Source: an uncultured Sphingosinicella sp.
Lineage (GTDB): Bacteria; Pseudomonadota; Alphaproteobacteria; Sphingomonadales; Sphingomonadaceae
Length of the DNA: 8,758 bases
NCBI GenBank assembly: GCA_946886275.1
Contig: CAMPIH010000096.1
Span: 1 to 8,758, forward strand
Reading direction: 5' to 3'
The stretch's first letter is position 1; every line of letters begins with the position of its first letter. Under the pieces are notes generated by a model. The model saw only the letters and a list, made by a program, of their open reading frames with translations, ran no database searches and was not told the DNA's origin. A program made the translations under genes and the position numbers. Of the stretch, positions 1 through 5,291 are shown piece after piece.

Positions 1-520
1 GCTTGGTGCAGATCTCCTCGATGTCCGGGATGAAGCCCATGTCGAGCATCCGGTCCGCCTCGTCGATGACGAGAAGGTTGCAGCCGGTCAGGAGGATCTT
101 GCCGCGGCCGAACAGGTCCATCAGCCGCCCCGGCGTCGCGATGAGGACGTCGACGCCCTTCTCGAGCAGCTTGATCTGGTCGCCCATGTTGGTGCCGCCG
201 ATCAGCAGCGCCATGTTGAGCTTGTGATATTTGCCGTATTTCTCGAAATTCTCGGCGACCTGCATCGCCAGCTCGCGGGTCGGCTCGAGGATGAGCGAGC
301 GCGGCATGCGAGCGCGGCTCCGACCCTGGGAGAGGATGTCGATCATCGGCAGGACGAATCCCGCGGTCTTGCCGGTTCCGGTCTGGGCGATGCCGATGAT
401 GTCCCGTCCCATCAGGACGGAGGGGATCGCCTGGCGCTGGATCGGGGTCGGGTCGCTATAGCCCGATTCCTCAACGGCTCGGAGCAATTCGTCGGAGAGG
501 CCGAGATCGGCAAAGGTCAT
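1..520 (-). CDS. DEAD-box RNA helicase, N-terminal part (cut by window edge)
   Basis: ATP-dependent RNA helicase of the DEAD-box superfamily 2, which unwinds short RNA duplexes in ribosome assembly, mRNA decay or cold adaptation. The visible 173 residues cover most of the first RecA-like domain. The motifs appear in order: Q motif (F3 and PTPIQ ending at Q28), motif I AQTGTGKT (45-52), motif Ia PTRELA (80-85), the GG motif (108-109), motif Ib TPGR (129-132) and motif II DEAD (153-156). The remainder (SAT motif, second RecA domain, any basic tail) lies left of the window. The start is the ATG at 518-520, just before the conserved F-x-D-L-G-L opening; only a weak GGA lies upstream. The exported-protein gene at 607-1047 lies 86 bp upstream on the same strand, so the two may be co-transcribed. 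The motif set resembles RhlE-like helicases, but subfamily assignment needs the missing C-terminus. The family call is very safe; the exact RNA role is not known. Confidence 0.95.
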   Translation of the reverse strand, partial: MTFADLGLSDELLRAVEESGYSDPTPIQRQAIPSVLMGRDIIGIAQTGTGKTAGFVLPMIDILSQGRSRARMPRSLILEPTRELAMQVAENFEKYGKYHKLNMALLIGGTNMGDQIKLLEKGVDVLIATPGRLMDLFGRGKILLTGCNLLVIDEADRMLDMGFIPDIEEICTK

Positions 521-606
521 GTATGTTCCGGGGGTTGCGGTCTTGTCATTGCCGAGCCGCTTCGCTCAGCCGCTTGTGCCAAGGCGCCTGCCTTGTCAAG
601 CAGCGC

Positions 607-1047
607 TCAGTCCCCGGCCGGCGTCAGCACTCGGAACTGGTCGATCCGGCACTCGCCTCCGACCCGCGATCGGATGACGTCGCGGTCGGCGCAGATCCGC
701 CCGTCCTCGGTCGCGTTGACGTAGAAGCCGTAATAATAATCCAGGGCCGGGCATCTTTGCTCGAGACGGGCCCGGATCCGGCTGCTGTCGCGAAGGATGA
801 GATCGACGCTGTTCTGGCCGAGGAGGGTCGCGCCGGCGATCCGCGAGGCGGCAACGCAGCGTGGCCCGCTTCTCTCCTGCCAAATGATTGGCGCCGCGCC
901 GCGCGGCACCGGCGGGCGCGGCCCGCGCTGGACCCGGATGATGAATTGCTGGCGAATGCTGACCGAAGGCCGCTCGGGTGGATTCGGCTGGGCTTCGGCC
1001 CCGGCAAAGGCATAAGCCATCAATGCGGCCGCTCCCGCCAGGATCAT
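607..1047 (-). CDS. Small exported protein of unknown function, four cysteines
   Basis: I do not recognise a characterised family in this 146-residue protein. It starts with a short signal-peptide-like segment: a hydrophobic run of Ala, Leu and Gly at residues 1-17, then an AEA|Q cleavage-like site near residue 19. The mature part begins with a Pro- and Arg-rich stretch (about 20-53). It has four cysteines (64, 99, 119, 133), an even number that would allow two disulfides in the periplasm. A tyrosine cluster (YYYGFYV) lies at 104-110. The ATG at 1045-1047 is preceded by GGAG and GAAGG purine stretches and is the only plausible in-frame start; two other long minus-strand readings here are frame shadows. 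The signal peptide, codon pattern and placement upstream of the helicase make it a credible gene. The location is inferred, the function unknown. Confidence 0.72.
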   Translation of the reverse strand: MILAGAAALMAYAFAGAEAQPNPPERPSVSIRQQFIIRVQRGPRPPVPRGAAPIIWQERSGPRCVAASRIAGATLLGQNSVDLILRDSSRIRARLEQRCPALDYYYGFYVNATEDGRICADRDVIRSRVGGECRIDQFRVLTPAGD

Positions 1048-1138
1048 CCTTCGCTCTCCATATGGTCCGCAAATCCCCGTTTACGCTTGAACATGTGATT
1101 AATTGCCCCCCGGGCGGACGCGGACTATCAGCCGGCTG
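1048..1138. promoter_or_regulatory. Divergent intergenic region, probable promoters
   Basis: These 91 bases separate the minus-strand exported-protein gene from the plus-strand FAD oxidase gene, so promoters for both should lie here. The only AT-rich patch is around 1095-1105 (GTGATTAATTG). It could hold a -10 element in either direction, but no convincing -35/-10 pair at normal spacing is visible. No operator-like palindrome stands out. Confidence 0.3.
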
Positions 1139-2566
1139 ATGCTCTATCCTTCCCCCGGCCTGCTCGACAAGCTGGCCGAACTGCTCGGCCCGAAAGGTTA
1201 TAGCACCGACCCCGCGCTGCTGGAGCCCTGGCTGACCGACTGGCGCGGCCGCTATCGCGGCGAGGCCGCGGCGATGTTGTCGCCGAGCAGCCGGGAAGAG
1301 GTGACGGGAATCGTCGCCTTGTGCTCGGCGGAAGGGGTCCCGCTCGTGCCTCAGGGCGGCAACACGTCGATGGTCGGCGGCGCCACTCCGCCGGCCGAAG
1401 GCGGCGCCCTGCTCCTGAGCCTGAGGCGGATGAACCGGATCCGCTCACTCGATCCGGAAGCCAATCTGGCGGTGTGCGAGGCGGGGGTGATCCTCGCCGA
1501 GCTTCATCAGGCCGCCCTCGCCGTCGGGCGGCGATTCCCGCTCACTCTGGGTGCCAAGGGGTCGGCGACGATCGGCGGTCTCGTCTCGACCAATGCCGGC
1601 GGAACCCAGGTGCTGCGCTTCGGAACGATGCGCGGGCTGGTTCAGGGGATCGAGGCGGTTCTTCCCGACGGGTCGCTGTTCGAAGGGCTGGCGCCGCTCG
1701 TGAAGGATAATCGCGGCTACAGCCTGACCCAGCTTCTCGTCGGCGCCGAAGGGACTCTCGGGATCGTCACCGCCGCCAGCCTTCGTCTGGTGCCGGCGAT
1801 CGGCGACCGAGTGGTCGCCTGGGCCGGCTGCGAGACCCCGCAGGCGGCGCTGAAGCTCCTCCGCCACCTGGAGATCGTCGCCGGCGATTCGATCGAGAGC
1901 TTCGAGCTGGTGCCGGCAAGCGCGCTGGATCTGGTCCTCGCTCATGTTCCCGACACGCGCGCTCCGCTCGCCGATCCGCATCCGTGGAACGTGCTGGTCG
2001 AGGCGGTCGCGCCGATGGCAGCGGCAAGCCCGGAAAAAGCGCTTTACGACGGCCTTCGGTCCGCGCTCGAGCTTGGCCTGATCGTCGACGCCACCATCGC
2101 TTCGAGCGAGGCCCAGGCAGAGGCGATGTGGCGGCTCCGCGATTCGATCTCCGAGGCAGAGAAGAAGGACGGAGCGGCGACCAAGCACGACATCTCGGTC
2201 GCCGTCGCGGACATGCCGGACTTCATGGTCGAGGCAGCCCGGGAGGTGGAGCGGCGTTTTCCCGGTTGCCGGGTCAATGCCTTCGGCCACCTTGGCGACG
2301 GCAACGTCCATTTCAACGTCCGGGCTCCGGCCGGCTCGGGCCCTGCCTGGGTCGAGGAGGAAGGCGAGGCGGTGAGCCGGTTCGTCTACGATCTCGTGAC
2401 CGCCGCCGGCGGCTCGATCTCGGCCGAACATGGCATCGGCCAGATGAAGCTTGCCGAACTGGCCCGGCTCGGCGAGCCGGCTCGGCTCGCCGCGCTTCGG
2501 GCGATCAAGCAGGGGCTTGATCCGAAGGGAATAATGAACCCGGGCAAGCTTGTGCCCCTTGCCTAA
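1139..2566 (+). CDS. FAD-linked 2-hydroxyacid dehydrogenase (GlcD / D-lactate / D-2-hydroxyglutarate type)
   Basis: A flavoprotein of the VAO/PCMH fold, predicted to oxidise a D-2-hydroxyacid such as D-lactate, glycolate or D-2-hydroxyglutarate and pass electrons to an acceptor. The FAD-binding domain is in the N-terminal half: PQGGNTSMVGG (71-81) is the phosphate-binding loop, GSATIGGLVSTNAGG (141-155) and DNRGYSLTQLLVGAEGTLGIV (190-210) are the other signature blocks. The C-terminal FAD-oxidase domain carries HLGDGNVH (384-391) and EHGIG (430-434), where the metal-binding His, His and Glu of D-2-hydroxyglutarate dehydrogenases sit, and ends with the usual DPKGIMNPGKL. I chose the ATG at 1139 (475 residues) over a TTG at 1103 because family members start close to this point. 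No clear Shine-Dalgarno precedes it. It is a single gene without separate GlcE/GlcF partners beside it, which favours a stand-alone lactate or hydroxyglutarate dehydrogenase over glycolate oxidase. The substrate cannot be settled from sequence. Confidence 0.92.
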   Translation: MLYPSPGLLDKLAELLGPKGYSTDPALLEPWLTDWRGRYRGEAAAMLSPSSREEVTGIVALCSAEGVPLVPQGGNTSMVGGATPPAEGGALLLSLRRMNRIRSLDPEANLAVCEAGVILAELHQAALAVGRRFPLTLGAKGSATIGGLVSTNAGGTQVLRFGTMRGLVQGIEAVLPDGSLFEGLAPLVKDNRGYSLTQLLVGAEGTLGIVTAASLRLVPAIGDRVVAWAGCETPQAALKLLRHLEIVAGDSIESFELVPASALDLVLAHVPDTRAPLADPHPWNVLVEAVAPMAAASPEKALYDGLRSALELGLIVDATIASSEAQAEAMWRLRDSISEAEKKDGAATKHDISVAVADMPDFMVEAAREVERRFPGCRVNAFGHLGDGNVHFNVRAPAGSGPAWVEEEGEAVSRFVYDLVTAAGGSISAEHGIGQMKLAELARLGEPARLAALRAIKQGLDPKGIMNPGKLVPLA

Positions 2567-2651
2567 AGCGTCGTCGGAAAATAGACGTTTGCGCTGAAAT
2601 CCGCGGTCGCTCTGCGCTGGCCGCTCCCGAACCCCTGGATGGAGATTCCCT

Positions 2652-3437
2652 ATGGCGAGCCAGCCGCAGGCCACTTTGCCGATTTTCTACAAGAACCTGC
2701 AGCCGCTCTCGAGCAGCCTGCACAGCAAGTTCAAGTCGCGGACCAGCGACAAGGCGCCCTATCTCGCCAATAATCACGCCATTCCGCTGACGATCGACGA
2801 GTTCGCCCACGCCCAGCGCTTTTTCCCGATCGTGTTCTCGACCGGCGAGAATCCGGTGCCGCTCGGCCTGCTCGGCCTCAACGAGGGCGTGAACGTCTTC
2901 GTCGACGACGAAGGCAAGCCCTACAACCCCTTCTATATCCCGGCCTATGTCCGCCGTTATCCCTACATGCTCGCCCGGCTGAAGCCCGACGCCCAGGAGC
3001 TCTCGCTCTGCTTCGATCCCGAAAGCGGCCTGGTCGGCGATTTCGAGGACGGCGCGCCCTTGTTCGACGGCGAGAAGCCGTCCGAGCAGCTGAACGCCAT
3101 CCTCAAATTCTGCGAGGAGTTCGAGGTTTCGGCGCAGCGGACGGCCGCCTTCGTCAAGGAACTGGAGGCGATGGAGCTGCTGATCGACGGCGAAGTCACG
3201 ATCCAGCCCGAGGGCGCCGAGCAGCCCTTCATCTATCGCGGATTCAAGATGGTCTCCGAGGAAAAGCTTCGCGACATGCGCGGCGACGAGCTTCGCAAGA
3301 TCAACCAGAACGGCATCCTGGCGCTGATCACCGCCCATCTCTTTTCGCTGTCGCTGGTCCGCGAGATCTTCGGCAAGCAGATGCAGCTCGGCAAGGTGGC
3401 GGCGCCGCAGCCGCTTCCGGCCACCGCCGACGCTTGA
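2652..3437 (+). CDS. SapC family protein
   Basis: A 261-residue protein that matches the SapC family, named after an S-layer-associated protein of Campylobacter. The molecular function in most proteobacteria is not established. Features that fit are the N-terminal PIFYKNLQPLSS segment (10-21), the HAIPLTIDEFAHAQRFFPIVFS stretch (43-64) with P-VPLGLLGL after it, the Y-NPFYIPAYVRRYP block that follows, and the late FKMVSEEKLRDM region before a C-terminal helix. No signal peptide or membrane segment is seen, so it is probably cytoplasmic. The start is well supported: GGAG at 2641-2644 lies seven bases before the ATG. It is 85 bp downstream of the FAD oxidase gene on the same strand, but a separate promoter is possible. 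In many proteobacteria SapC genes sit beside TonB-dependent receptors or tryptophan halogenase-like genes; none is seen here. Confidence 0.88.
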   Translation: MASQPQATLPIFYKNLQPLSSSLHSKFKSRTSDKAPYLANNHAIPLTIDEFAHAQRFFPIVFSTGENPVPLGLLGLNEGVNVFVDDEGKPYNPFYIPAYVRRYPYMLARLKPDAQELSLCFDPESGLVGDFEDGAPLFDGEKPSEQLNAILKFCEEFEVSAQRTAAFVKELEAMELLIDGEVTIQPEGAEQPFIYRGFKMVSEEKLRDMRGDELRKINQNGILALITAHLFSLSLVREIFGKQMQLGKVAAPQPLPATADA

Positions 3438-3447
3438 CCGGGGGTTA

Positions 3448-3471
3448 GGGCGGGTGAAATTTCACCCGCCC
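3448..3471 (+). repeat. Perfect 24-bp palindrome after the SapC gene (terminator-like)
   Basis: The half-site GGGCGGGTGAAA (3448-3459) is followed immediately by its exact reverse complement (3460-3471). It begins ten bases after the SapC stop codon, so the transcript would form a very stable hairpin with a small A/U-rich tip. There is no T-run after it on either strand, so it is not a textbook rho-independent terminator. A 3'-end stabilising hairpin, a T-less terminator or a dyad operator for the downstream small RNA are all possible. Confidence 0.7.
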
Positions 3472-3476
3472 CACCC

Positions 3477-3507
3477 TTGAAAAGACGGGGCTATTTCCCA
3501 TTTTGAT
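3477..3507 (+). promoter_or_regulatory. Possible promoter of the candidate small RNA
   Basis: TTGAAA (3477-3482) matches five of six bases of the -35 consensus. TTTGAT (3502-3507) matches four of six of the -10 consensus, at a rather long 19-base spacing. The start of transcription would fall near 3514, at the beginning of the first stem-loop. The match is weak, and processing from the SapC transcript is an alternative source of the RNA. Confidence 0.3.
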
Positions 3508-3509
3508 GA

Positions 3510-3616
3510 GGCGTCGTCGTAGCCCCCTTTTACGACGCGCGAGGCGCCCCCTTCCGTAGCGGGGCGCTCCTCCCTGAACCTGGCCGCCTCACGATCTCGT
3601 GAGGCGGTCATTTTTG
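3510..3616 (+). ncRNA. Candidate small RNA, three stem-loops, suhB/alpha-r14-like layout
   Basis: Three successive hairpins fill this gap. The first pairs GCGTCGT (3511-3517) with ACGACGC (3532-3538), or alternatively CGTCGTA (3515-3521) with TACGACG (3531-3537), leaving CCCCCTTT in the loop. The second pairs GCGCCCC (3544-3550) with GGGGCGC (3561-3567). The third is the terminator at 3584-3615. GCCCCCTT occurs twice (from 3522 and from 3546), and CTCCTCCC (3567-3574), complementary to a Shine-Dalgarno sequence, lies between hairpins two and three. Alphaproteobacterial sRNAs of the suhB (alpha-r14, NfeR1) type are known for several stem-loops with exposed anti-SD motifs and a terminal terminator, which would act by blocking ribosome binding on target mRNAs. 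No credible ORF is present on the plus strand. The family link is from memory of the architecture, and the 5' end is uncertain. Confidence 0.5.
3584..3615 (+). terminator. Strong rho-independent terminator
   Basis: CCGCCTCACGA (3584-3594) pairs perfectly with TCGTGAGGCGG (3597-3607), giving a GC-rich stem of about ten base pairs. TCATTTTTGT follows, with five consecutive T at 3611-3615. The T-run is on the plus strand, so this ends transcripts from the SapC/small-RNA side. It also keeps them out of the convergent N-formylglutamate amidohydrolase gene, whose stop codon is 14 bases further on. Confidence 0.9.
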
Positions 3617-3629
3617 TCTGGGGCAGGAT

Positions 3630-4511
3630 CTATTCGGCGGCGATCGCCTGTTCCGGCGCCAGCAATTGCGCTTCCAGCGCCTTTACCACCGCAAGGATCA
3701 GCCGGCAGGCGAGATCGAAGCCGGGACCGGGATCGCGAAGCTCGACGTCGAGGTAGATCGACCGGTCGAGCTCGATCTGAAGAGAGTGGATATCCTCCTG
3801 CGGCCGGCCGTGGCGGCTGGCGACATAGCCGCCGGCATAAGGCGCGTTGCAGGCGGTGCGGTAGCCCAGCGCCTGCGCTCCGGCCACCGCCGCGGCGAGG
3901 AGGTCCGGGGATATCGTCGTTCCGTGGCGATCGCCGAACACGACCGAGGCGGCTTGCTCCCCCGTGGCCGCCGCCTGGGCGCCCCGCGGCGGCATGGAAT
4001 GGCAGTCGAGCAGGATTGCGGCGCCGAAGCGCTCCCGGGCCGCGATCAGCGCCGCTCCGAGCGCTTCGTGATAGGGTCGGTGGATCTCCCCGATCCGCCG
4101 GTCCAGCTCGCCGCGCGAGATACGTTGCCGCCAGATCGCGCCGGCGCCGGCGATCCTCGACGGTATCAGTCCGATTCCGCCGCGGGCGCGGGCCGACTGG
4201 ACGATCTGGCTCGCCGGAAGCGGCGGTGCCACCAGCACCGGATCGATCTCGCGCTCGTCCCGGTTGAGGTCGATCTCGGCTCGCGGCGTGAGCGCGACGA
4301 AGGCGGTCGTGCCGGCAGCGGTGGCGCGCCAGACGAGTCGGTCGACGAGTCGATCCTCCAGTGTTTCCAGAGTCATCCGGGGAAGCCGTGAGGACTTCAG
4401 AAGCTCCGGCGAATAAGCGCGTCCGGCATGGGGCACGGAAAGGATGACGGGCGAGAGTGGCTGCTCCGGTCCGATTCGGATGAAGGGCGAAGCGGCTGGG
4501 TTATCCGTCAT
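3630..4511 (-). CDS. N-formylglutamate amidohydrolase family protein
   Basis: A metal-dependent hydrolase of the N-formylglutamate amidohydrolase family, 293 residues. The classical reaction is N-formyl-L-glutamate plus water to formate and glutamate, the last step of one histidine degradation route. Conserved blocks seen are VPHAG (26-30), LEDRLVDRL (51-59), NRDEREIDP (83-91), HRPYHEAL (144-151), LLDCHSMPP (167-175), VFGDRHGT (191-198), NAPYAGGY (222-229) and QIELDRS (245-251). The His and acidic residues in these blocks fit a zinc hydrolase. The frame stays open far upstream, across the antisense of cpdR, but homology begins close to the ATG at 4509-4511, so I start there; no good Shine-Dalgarno precedes it. 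There are no hutH/U/I genes around it. Many sphingomonad-like genomes carry such a stand-alone copy, so the true substrate could be another N-formyl amino acid or related compound. It is divergent from cpdR. Confidence 0.9.
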   Translation of the reverse strand: MTDNPAASPFIRIGPEQPLSPVILSVPHAGRAYSPELLKSSRLPRMTLETLEDRLVDRLVWRATAAGTTAFVALTPRAEIDLNRDEREIDPVLVAPPLPASQIVQSARARGGIGLIPSRIAGAGAIWRQRISRGELDRRIGEIHRPYHEALGAALIAARERFGAAILLDCHSMPPRGAQAAATGEQAASVVFGDRHGTTISPDLLAAAVAGAQALGYRTACNAPYAGGYVASRHGRPQEDIHSLQIELDRSIYLDVELRDPGPGFDLACRLILAVVKALEAQLLAPEQAIAAE

Positions 4512-4700
4512 CTGGCGCGAATCTAGGCGCAGACCGGCTTTCCCGCAATGACCGGATCGCCTGTTCCCGTCGCCCCGAAACGGGACCGCGAAAGGCGCGG
4601 GGCGGGTCAGCTTTTTGTGCCCTTGGCTGGAAAAAATTAAAGCCTTCGCGCATAAAGAGGGTGCGGACGGTGCTTCGGCATCGTTGGCGTGGGAGCACGA
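4512..4700. promoter_or_regulatory. Divergent intergenic region between N-formylglutamate amidohydrolase and cpdR
   Basis: These 189 bases should contain promoters for both neighbours. An AT-rich patch (GGAAAAAATTAAAGCC, 4629-4644) and CATAAA (4651-4656) are the likeliest core-promoter material for cpdR, but no clear hexamer pair can be fixed. Short inverted repeats occur upstream: TCCCGT/ACGGGA at 4565-4585 and CCGCG/CGCGG at 4586-4600. A single TTAA (4637-4640) has no partner at the seven-base spacing of a CtrA box. Confidence 0.35.
4692..4695 (+). promoter_or_regulatory. Shine-Dalgarno site that fixes the cpdR start
   Basis: GGAG lies five bases before the ATG at 4701. It overlaps the alternative in-frame GTG at 4689, which has no such site of its own, so the ATG is preferred. 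Confidence 0.75.
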
Positions 4701-5078
4701 ATGCTGAGGATTCTTCTCGCTGAAGACGACGATTCGATGCGGGTCTATCTGACCCGCGCGCTCGAGCGCGTCGGCTATCAGGTGGTCGCGGTCGATCGCG
4801 GCACCGCGGCCGTGCCGCTGCTCGAGAGCGATTCGTTCGACCTGTTGCTGACCGACATCGTCATGCCCGAGATGGACGGTATCGAGCTCGCCCAGAAGGC
4901 GGCCCAGATCGCGCCCGACATCCGGGTCATGTTCATCACCGGATTCGCCGCTGTGGCCCTCAAGGCGGGCCGCAAGGCGCCGGACGCCAAGGTCCTGTCC
5001 AAGCCGTTCCATCTCAAGGATCTGGTGGCCGAGGTCGAACGCATGTTCCAGTCCGAGGACCAGCACGGCAGATTGTAG
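4701..5078 (+). CDS. cpdR: CpdR-type single-domain response regulator
   Basis: A stand-alone receiver-domain protein of 125 residues with no output domain. The receiver hallmarks are all present: acidic pocket E8-D9-D10, phospho-acceptor D52 in LLLTDIVMPEMDG, T80 in VMFITGFA and K101 in LSKPFHL. The ITGFAAVALKAG segment and the short C-terminal tail are typical of CpdR. In Caulobacter, CpdR is phosphorylated through CckA and ChpT. In its unphosphorylated form it primes the ClpXP protease and helps destroy CtrA and other substrates, linking proteolysis to the cell cycle. The same role is inferred here. The gene is divergent from the N-formylglutamate amidohydrolase gene and 50 bp upstream of tRNA-Val on the same strand, with no terminator between, so read-through into the tRNA is possible. 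Confidence 0.93.
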   Translation: MLRILLAEDDDSMRVYLTRALERVGYQVVAVDRGTAAVPLLESDSFDLLLTDIVMPEMDGIELAQKAAQIAPDIRVMFITGFAAVALKAGRKAPDAKVLSKPFHLKDLVAEVERMFQSEDQHGRL

Positions 5079-5089
5079 CGTCGCGCGGC

Positions 5090-5118
5090 TTGCGCGGTGC
5101 CTTACCCTTCACTAGATA
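5090..5118 (+). promoter_or_regulatory. Possible tRNA-Val promoter
   Basis: TTGCGC (5090-5095) and TAGATA (5113-5118) are spaced by 17 bases, and the second element ends ten bases before the tRNA. That is the distance expected for a tRNA with a very short leader. Each hexamer matches only three consensus bases, so this is tentative. Confidence 0.4.
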
Positions 5119-5128
5119 GCCGCCTCGT

Positions 5129-5203
5129 GGGCGTGTAGCTCAGTGGTAGAGCACTGTGTTGACATCGCAGGGGTCGCAAGTTCAATCCTTGCCACGCCCA
5201 CCA
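5129..5203 (+). tRNA. tRNA-Val, anticodon GAC
   Basis: A full cloverleaf can be read. The acceptor stem is GGGCGTG (5129-5135) with CACGCCC (5193-5199). The D arm is GCTC/GAGC with loop AGTGGTA. The anticodon stem is CTGTG/CGCAG with loop TTGACAT, so the anticodon is GAC, reading GUC (and by wobble GUU) valine codons. The T arm is GCAAG/CTTGC with loop TTCAATC. The discriminator base is A and the 3' CCA is encoded (5201-5203). Total length is 75 nt. It follows cpdR closely and is followed at once by a strong terminator. Confidence 0.97.
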
Positions 5204-5205
5204 TT

Positions 5206-5241
5206 AAAAGCCCGCCAACCCAATCGGTTGGCGGGCTTTTT
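5206..5241 (+). terminator. Strong terminator after tRNA-Val, probably two-way
   Basis: AAAAGCCCGCCAACC (5206-5220) pairs perfectly with GGTTGGCGGGCTTTT (5226-5240) around a five-base loop, and a further T follows at 5241. The T-run ends plus-strand transcripts of the tRNA. Because the left arm begins with AAAA, the minus strand also shows a hairpin followed by T's, so it can end transcripts of the convergent amidohydrolase gene that stops at 5292. Confidence 0.95.
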
Positions 5242-5291
5242 CGATTCTGGAGATGAAGCTGGTTCGGTGCCGGACCTGGCCCGGTTGGGGT

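Noticed and set aside
580..595. CAAGGC/GCCTTG hairpin between the exported-protein gene and the helicase gene
   Set aside because: Only a six-base stem with no T-run on the minus strand, so not a supported terminator. A TTGACA on the same strand nearby (599-594) has no -10 partner at normal spacing.
2470..2492. Nine-base perfect inverted repeat CGGCGAGCC/GGCTCGCCG inside the FAD oxidase gene
   Set aside because: It lies within conserved coding sequence near the 3' end and is easily produced by repeated GC-rich codons for Gly, Glu, Pro, Ala, Arg and Leu.
1445..2674. A 409-codon minus-strand open frame opposite the FAD oxidase
   Set aside because: The plus strand encodes a complete FAD-linked dehydrogenase; the antisense frame shows no family features and runs into the SapC start.
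2505..3338. A 277-codon minus-strand open frame opposite SapC
   Set aside because: Antisense shadow of a well-supported gene with its own Shine-Dalgarno site.
4637..4656. Possible CtrA box upstream of cpdR
   Set aside because: TTAA is present once, but the base string seven positions on is GCGC, so the dyad is missing.
4512..5066. N-terminal extension of the N-formylglutamate amidohydrolase frame across cpdR
   Set aside because: It would overlap cpdR antisense over its whole length, and the family homology begins near the ATG at 4511.
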